Positions 59,464 to 64,000 of a DNA stretch of 64,000 nucleotides are shown piece after piece. The notes under the pieces were generated by a model that made no database searches, was not told where the DNA came from, and was given only the letters and a program-made list of their open reading frames with translations. The first letter of the stretch is position 1. The number at the start of each line of letters is the position of its first letter. Made by a program: the position numbers and the translations under genes. The stretch comes from an uncultured bacterium (GTDB lineage Bacteria > Planctomycetota > UBA1135 > GCA-002686595): the NCBI GenBank assembly GCA_938075305.1, contig CALJGV010000017.1, positions 1 to 64,000 on the forward strand, read 5' to 3'.

Positions 59464-61296
59464 ATGATTCACCTGCTCTGCCTAGGCCTCCTCGCCCTCC
59501 CCCTCCAGGAAGGGGTGGACCCGGAGTCCTCCCCCGACGGCCGTGACGAGTACCTCGGCCGCCGGATCGCGCGGACCATGCACTGGGCGGGTGCGCCCTG
59601 GCTCCTCCGTGAGACCCGCGAGGACGAGGAGAACGGTGCGGCCCTGCGGGAGTGGCTGGCCGTGGCCCCGGGTGACGCGGTCTGCGACCTGGGCTGCGGG
59701 AACGGCTACCACACCCTGCCCCTGGCCCGGGCGGTCGGGGAAGAGGGTCGGGTCTTCGCCGTGGACCTGCAGCCGGAGATGCTGATGCTCCTCCGGGAGC
59801 GGGCCGAGGAGGAGGACCTGGGCAACCTCGAGTACGTGGAGGCGACGGTGGACGACCCGCGGCTGCCCGAGGCCTCCTGCGACCTCGTGCTCCTGGTCGA
59901 CGTCTACCACGAGCTCTCACACCCGGTGCGGGTACTCGATCACATCCGTCGAGCGCTGCGGCCCGGTGGAGAGGTCGTGCTGGTCGAGTTCAGGTCGGAG
60001 GACCGCGCGGTGCCGATCAAGGTGCGCCACAAGATGTCCAAGGCGCAGGTCCTGCGGGAGATGGCCGCTGGCGGCTTCGAGCTGTCCCGCGAGACGGACG
60101 ACCTCCCCTGGCAGCACGTGATGGCCTTCCGCGCCGTCGAGCCCGCCCCGCGGCATGAGCCCCGCGTGCTCGCGCGGGGGTTCGCCGCGGCCCTCGGTCG
60201 GCTCGACCCGCGCGTCGTGGAGCCCTTCCTCGCCGCCCGCGTCGAGGTCGACCCGTTCCCCAACAAGCGCCGGTCCGCCCGCGACGTCGCCGTCTCGCTC
60301 GCGAGCACCATGCGGGGCTCGGGCCCGCCCTTCCCCGAGGACGTCCGGTTGGAGCTCTCCAGCGGTCCGGACGGCGCGGTCCGCGCGCGCTTCCACCCCG
60401 CGCCGGGCTCCGGCGAGGCGGTGCTCCGGGACGAGTGCCTGCTCGAGCGCGACCGCAGGGGCGTCTGGTCCGTGAGCGCGTGGCGACCTCGATCGACCTT
60501 CGAGCGCGCCCACGGTTCGCGCCGGCCGTTCGTCGCCATGCACACCGGCACGGGACCGGGCGCCGCCGCCGAGCAGGCGCGGCTCACCGTGGAGCTCGGC
60601 TTCGACGGCATCGCGTGGGGCAGCGACCGGATCGGTGAGGTCCGAGGCGCCGCCGAGTCCGCGGGCGGCGACCTGTGGAGCGCGTACCACGTGCTCGACA
60701 TCGCGGACCCGGCCGGCTCCGGGCTGGAGCAGGTCCTCGAGGCCATGGCGGGGCTCTCCGGCGGCCCGGGGATGATCTGGCTTGGGCTCCGGTCGAGCTT
60801 CCCGCGGGACCTCGAGTGGCCGCTGCCCCGCGAGGAGCGGGGGCACGCGATGGCGCTGCTCGCCGAGCTCTCGGCCGCCGCCGACCGGACCGGCGTGGAG
60901 GTCGCGCTCTACCCCCACGCCGGCTTCTGGATGGAGACCGTGGAGGACGCGCTGTCGCTGGCGGAGGAGGCCGGGAGCGAGCGGGTCGGGGTCTGCTTCA
61001 ACCTCTGCCACTACCTCAAGAACCACGAGGGGTACGACCCGGCCCCGGTGCTGCGTGCGGCGGGGAGGAGGCTGCTCGCCGTCACGGTGAACGGCGCCGA
61101 CCTCGAGGGCGACGCCTGGCGGACGCTGATCCAGCCCCTCGGCGCCGGCGACCACGACCTCGCGGGGCTCCTCGAGCTCCTCGACGAGGTGGACTTCCAG
61201 GGCCCCGTGGGGCTCCAGGCCTACGGGATCGCGCTGCCGGCTCCGGTGCACCTGCGGGCCTCCATGGTGGCCTGGCGGGCGGCCCACGGCCGCTGA
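59464..61296 (+). CDS. Fusion of SAM-dependent methyltransferase and xylose-isomerase-like TIM barrel
   Basis: 610 residues from the ATG at 59464. The short hydrophobic N-terminus (MIHLLCLGLLALPLQ) resembles a weak signal peptide. Residues ~25-220 are a class I methyltransferase: 'GRRIARTMHWAGAPWL', SAM loop 'VCDLGCGNGYHTLPLA', 'VFAVDLQPEML', 'LVLLVDVYHELSHP', 'ALRPGGEVVLVEF'. A ~110-residue linker domain has Arg-rich strands. From ~360 a sugar-isomerase/AP-endonuclease-2-like barrel follows ('LGFDGIAWGSDRIGEV', 'GVEVALYPHAGFWMETVEDALSL', 'VGVCFNLCHYLKNHEG', 'FQGPVGLQAYG'). The two halves are normally separate proteins. The substrate is unknown. Confidence 0.88.
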   Translation: MIHLLCLGLLALPLQEGVDPESSPDGRDEYLGRRIARTMHWAGAPWLLRETREDEENGAALREWLAVAPGDAVCDLGCGNGYHTLPLARAVGEEGRVFAVDLQPEMLMLLRERAEEEDLGNLEYVEATVDDPRLPEASCDLVLLVDVYHELSHPVRVLDHIRRALRPGGEVVLVEFRSEDRAVPIKVRHKMSKAQVLREMAAGGFELSRETDDLPWQHVMAFRAVEPAPRHEPRVLARGFAAALGRLDPRVVEPFLAARVEVDPFPNKRRSARDVAVSLASTMRGSGPPFPEDVRLELSSGPDGAVRARFHPAPGSGEAVLRDECLLERDRRGVWSVSAWRPRSTFERAHGSRRPFVAMHTGTGPGAAAEQARLTVELGFDGIAWGSDRIGEVRGAAESAGGDLWSAYHVLDIADPAGSGLEQVLEAMAGLSGGPGMIWLGLRSSFPRDLEWPLPREERGHAMALLAELSAAADRTGVEVALYPHAGFWMETVEDALSLAEEAGSERVGVCFNLCHYLKNHEGYDPAPVLRAAGRRLLAVTVNGADLEGDAWRTLIQPLGAGDHDLAGLLELLDEVDFQGPVGLQAYGIALPAPVHLRASMVAWRAAHGR

Positions 61297-61378
61297 ACGG
61301 GGCACCTCAAGGAGCGGCTGGATCCTGTCGATGTCAGGCTCGCGGGGGCCGTCGAGGGCTCCCCGCCAGCCCGCTCCC

Positions 61379-62011
61379 ATGCTCGAACTCCTGACCGCCC
61401 CCCTGGCCGCCGCCATGCTGATGCAGGCGCCTACCCTGCCGGATGATGACCTCACCTCCTCCGAGGCGGTGCCGGCCACGCCGGTCGTCGACCTGTGGCG
61501 CCGCCCCGAGCTGCGCCTCGGCGAGAGTCAGCGGGTGATCGCCCAGGTGTGCCGTGAGGTGGAGGACTGGAGCGCGTTCCTGACCCGCTTCGACCCCGCC
61601 GCCTTCCAGGCCTTCGAGTTCTGGGCCGACGAGCAGTTCCTCTGGGTCAAGGAGGAGTTCGACGCCCCCCAGGCGCGGCTCTTCGCCCGGCGCGGCTCCG
61701 GGGCAGCCGCCGCCCTCTCGGCCGCGACCCCGAGCACCAGGCTCGAGCTCGAGGTCATCGTTCGGGAGATGCACGCGGGCCGCGCGTGGATCGAGGTGAC
61801 CGCGGCCAGGTGGTCCGAGCGTCAGACGCCCGAGGGGACGGTGCTGCACGCCATCCGAGCCCTCGACCTGATGGAGCGGGCCGGCTGGAGCCTGGCCTCG
61901 GACCAGCTGGACCGGGCCCTCGCGCCGAACCTCCCTGGGCACGTGCGCGCGGAGCTCCTGCGTCTGAAGGGCGAGTGCGCGGCGGAGATCGACGCGCAGG
62001 CGAGGGACTGA
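61379..62011 (+). CDS. Exported hypothetical protein
   Basis: 210 residues from the ATG at 61379, whose N-terminus (MLELLTAPLAAAMLMQA) looks like a signal peptide; an ATG at 61331 would add 16 residues, and AAGGAG at 61309 is too far from either for a firm choice. The mature part is mixed helix with acidic and basic patches ('VEDWSAFLTRFDPAAFQAFEFW', 'RLELEVIVREMHAGRAWIEVTAARW') and no family motif. It follows the methyltransferase/TIM-barrel fusion by 82 bases in the same direction and may be cotranscribed with it. Confidence 0.6.
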   Translation: MLELLTAPLAAAMLMQAPTLPDDDLTSSEAVPATPVVDLWRRPELRLGESQRVIAQVCREVEDWSAFLTRFDPAAFQAFEFWADEQFLWVKEEFDAPQARLFARRGSGAAAALSAATPSTRLELEVIVREMHAGRAWIEVTAARWSERQTPEGTVLHAIRALDLMERAGWSLASDQLDRALAPNLPGHVRAELLRLKGECAAEIDAQARD

Positions 62012-62021
62012 GCGGCGACCC

Positions 62022-62837
62022 TCAGTCGGTCGGCCAAAGCCGCGGGTTGGCCTCGCTGGCGGCGCGGTCCCCGGGGGCCAGGCCCGGGAGCCACTTGCGC
62101 AGGTCGTCTCGCTGGTGGTCGTTGGCGGGCTCCGACACGCGCATCTCGCCGTCCATGTAGATGACGGTCATCACCTTGCGCTCCGCGTCGCTGTGGTTGG
62201 GCGGCGCGCTGTGATAGGTCCACCCCAGGTGGAAGGAGACGTCCCCTAGCTCGAAGGGCTCCGAGGCGCGGGTGTAGCCCCCCTCGGCCAGGGCGCGGTC
62301 GCAGCGTGCCTCGCTCTCGTCCGAGATCTCGAGCTCCCGCCCCGCCTCGAGGCGGTGGCTCCCGCTCGCGAAGGTGAGGGGGCCCATGTCCTCCGGGACG
62401 TCGACCAGGGGGATCCAGGCGGTGATGCAGCGGTCGCTGGCCAGGGGCCAGTAGTACTGGTCCACGTGCCACGGGGTGTGACCCCCATCCCCCTTGGTGG
62501 GGAGCTTGAAGAGGGCCTGGTCGTGGTAGAGGCGGATGGTCGGCACCCGGAGCAGCGCGGCGGCGACGGAGGCGAGCCGCCGGGAGAAGACCAGCTGTCG
62601 GGCGTCGGGGGAGAACCGGTGCAGGTCGCCGACCTGGATGAAGGCGCGGTCGTAGGTGGACTTCTCGTCCCAGGGGATCTCGGCGTTCGGGTCGCTCCGG
62701 TGGACCGCCGCGGAGAGCCCCGGCTCGAGGATGTCGAGCTCCAGGGGATCGAGCAGCCGCCGCAGGGTGATGTGGCCGTCCCGCTCGAACTGCGCCACGA
62801 CCTCCTCGGTCGGCTCATGGGGGAAGTTCAGGTCCAT
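62022..62837 (-). CDS. Phytanoyl-CoA dioxygenase (PhyH) family protein
   Basis: 271 residues from the ATG at 62837 ('MDLNFPHEPTEEVVAQFERDGHITLRRLLDP'-like opening, read in parts). The iron site is 'TPWHVDQYYWPL' (HxD) and the distal His is in 'WTYHSAPPN'. 'VPEDMGPLTFASGSHRLEAG' is the PhyH hallmark, and a Lys/Arg after the distal His fits 2-oxoglutarate binding. Such enzymes hydroxylate acyl-CoA, ectoine, phosphonates or secondary metabolites. The open frame reaching 63149 is shadow of recN. Convergent with the preceding exported protein (10 bases between stops) and divergent from recN. Confidence 0.92.
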   Translation of the reverse strand: MDLNFPHEPTEEVVAQFERDGHITLRRLLDPLELDILEPGLSAAVHRSDPNAEIPWDEKSTYDRAFIQVGDLHRFSPDARQLVFSRRLASVAAALLRVPTIRLYHDQALFKLPTKGDGGHTPWHVDQYYWPLASDRCITAWIPLVDVPEDMGPLTFASGSHRLEAGRELEISDESEARCDRALAEGGYTRASEPFELGDVSFHLGWTYHSAPPNHSDAERKVMTVIYMDGEMRVSEPANDHQRDDLRKWLPGLAPGDRAASEANPRLWPTD

Positions 62838-62979
62838 GGCCACCCAGGCTAGCAGCCGCGGCCCGGGGTCGCTCGGGCGGCTCGGCCACCCCGCCACCGG
62901 TCGGCCCAGCCGGCCCGCGGCCTGGACCGGCGATGGTGGTTGCAACGGGCGGGGGGGCCGTGCGATCTTCGACCGGACG

Positions 62980-64000
62980 ATGCTGGTTGAACTCACGCTG
63001 CAGGACCTCGCGCTCTTCGAACGGGCGGCGCTGGAATTCGGGACGGGGCTGAACGCGGTGACGGGGGAGACCGGCGCGGGCAAGAGCCTGCTCGTCGACG
63101 CCCTCGAGCTGCTCCTCGGCCGCAGGGCCCGGGCCTCCATGGTGCGCAAGGGCGCCGACCGGGCGCGTGTGGAGGGTCGCTTCGTGCTCCCCCTCGATGA
63201 CTACGGTGAGCTGGTCGGGCGCTGGCTGGCTGAGCACCTGCCCGAGGCGCTCGAGGAGCGGGAGCAGGAGGACGAGCTGGAGCTCATCCTGACCCGGACC
63301 ATCGGTCGCGATGGGCGGACGCGGGCCCACGTCAACCACCGGCCGGTGACCCAGAAGCTCCTGCGCGGCCTCGCCGGGCAGCTCGTGGAGATCCACGGCC
63401 AGAACGAACACCAGCGGCTCTTCGAGCCGGCCGAGCAGTTGCGCCTCGTGGACGCCTTCGGCGGGCTGCAGGACACCCTCGAGGGCTACCGGGAGCGGCG
63501 CACGCGCTGGCTGGAGCTCGTGAACCGGCTCGAGGACCTCGAGGCGGGGGAGTCCGAGCGGCTTCAGCGCCTGGACCTGGTGCGCTTCCAGGTGGGGGAG
63601 CTCGAGGAGGCGAACCCCTCGGCCCTGGAGGCTGAGAACCTGCGCGCGGAGCGGAGCGTGCTGCGCCACGCCTCCGAGCTCGGCACCGAGCTCGGGTCGG
63701 CGCTCCATGATCTCTCGGAGGCCGAGGACAGCGCCCTGGACCTCCTGCGGCGGGCGGAGCGCACGGTGAGCGACTGGTCCTCGCGGGTGCCCGATCTCGA
63801 GGAGCCGGCGGCGGGCTTCCGGGAGGCCTCGCTGCAGCTGGAGGAGGCGTGCCGTTCCCTGGGCGGCTTCCTCGATGGAGTGGACGCGGACCCCGCGCGA
63901 CTCCAGCACGTGGAGGATCGACTCGGCCTCCTCGAGCGCCTCGAGCGCAAGTACGGCACGGACGTGGCGGGCCTCGAGGAGCGCCTCCATTCCCTACGCG
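62980..64000 (+). CDS. recN: DNA repair ATPase RecN (3' truncated by the window)
   Basis: The ATG at 62980 starts 340 visible residues with no stop before the window edge. Features: 'MLVELTLQDLALFERAALEFG', Walker A 'TGETGAGKSLLVDALELLLG', 'AHVNHRPVTQKLLRGLAGQLVEIHGQNEHQRLFEP' (segments) and a coiled coil starting near residue 150. The 'EIHGQNEHQ' block is the Q-loop of RecN, which uses an SMC-type fold to handle DNA double-strand breaks. The second coiled-coil half, signature motif and Walker B lie beyond the window. The 142 bases before it show no clear LexA box. Confidence 0.93.
   Translation, partial: MLVELTLQDLALFERAALEFGTGLNAVTGETGAGKSLLVDALELLLGRRARASMVRKGADRARVEGRFVLPLDDYGELVGRWLAEHLPEALEEREQEDELELILTRTIGRDGRTRAHVNHRPVTQKLLRGLAGQLVEIHGQNEHQRLFEPAEQLRLVDAFGGLQDTLEGYRERRTRWLELVNRLEDLEAGESERLQRLDLVRFQVGELEEANPSALEAENLRAERSVLRHASELGTELGSALHDLSEAEDSALDLLRRAERTVSDWSSRVPDLEEPAAGFREASLQLEEACRSLGGFLDGVDADPARLQHVEDRLGLLERLERKYGTDVAGLEERLHSLR

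Noticed and set aside
62838-62979. LexA (SOS) box in front of recN
   Set aside because: No CTGT-N8-ACAG or Gram-positive-type GAAC-N4-GTTC palindrome is present in the 142 bases.
62815-63990. 391-residue minus-strand frame at the window end
   Set aside because: It is antisense to recN, whose Walker A and Q-loop motifs are clear on the plus strand.
1-64000. CRISPR array, prophage, transposon or integrase
   Set aside because: No regularly spaced direct repeats, no terminal inverted repeats with transposase motifs, and no integrase or phage structural gene was read in any frame.

Overview
The window is high-GC DNA (about 70 % by eye) and looks like chromosome of a planctomycete (Planctomycetota). 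The strongest lineage marks are the paired planctomycete cytochrome/DUF1549/DUF1553 and Tat-exported DUF1501 proteins (32563-37583) and two secreted proteins sharing a C-terminal domain I associate with planctomycete exported proteins (28018-29958, 38872-39951). Lipoproteins and signal peptides are frequent, start codons are often GTG or TTG, and neighbours often overlap by ATGA or GTGA. I see no rRNA, tRNA, CRISPR array, insertion sequence, integrase or phage gene.

Layout. 1-2.3 kb: end of a DUF1573-like protein, an arsC-aquaglyceroporin pair and two small exported proteins. 2.4-7.5 kb: fused acyl-CoA mutase IcmF, an exported EEP-fold hydrolase and a DUF2846 lipoprotein. 7.7-13.8 kb: DUF5522 protein, a hairpin-rich intergenic stretch, bacilliredoxin, ClC channel, DUF234-type ATPase and a hydrolase-like protein. 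13.9-18.4 kb: four-gene operon of Fe-S photolyase, an SDR without its catalytic tyrosine, a membrane protein and a CrtI-like FAD enzyme. 18.6-27.8 kb: a complete TonB import machine (receptor, DUF3450, TtpC-like channel, ExbB, ExbD, TonB, TPR lipoprotein) closed by a textbook terminator, followed by a secreted parallel-repeat protein that may be its partner. 30-43 kb: envelope proteins (helical repeats, Sel1, DUF1501/PSCyt, a FlgG-like lipoprotein, CotH kinase). 43-51 kb: Fe(II)/2OG-type oxygenases, YihY, a dual PPIase lipoprotein, DUF523, YigZ, TruA and an ABC-2 permease with a Calx-beta insert. 51-64 kb: Dabb lipoprotein, ClpB, a DapA-like protein lacking the catalytic lysine coupled to PdxJ, RsmD, three prepilin-like genes, a methyltransferase/TIM-barrel fusion, a PhyH-type oxygenase and the start of recN.

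The genes most worth following are the TonB system with its exported neighbour, the Calx-beta-bearing ABC permease, the FlgG-like lipoprotein without flagellar neighbours, and several enzyme folds missing catalytic residues (DapA-like C174, SDR I146, the degenerate nuclease part of the DUF234 ATPase). Functions are assigned from residue-level motif reading only. No database search was possible.
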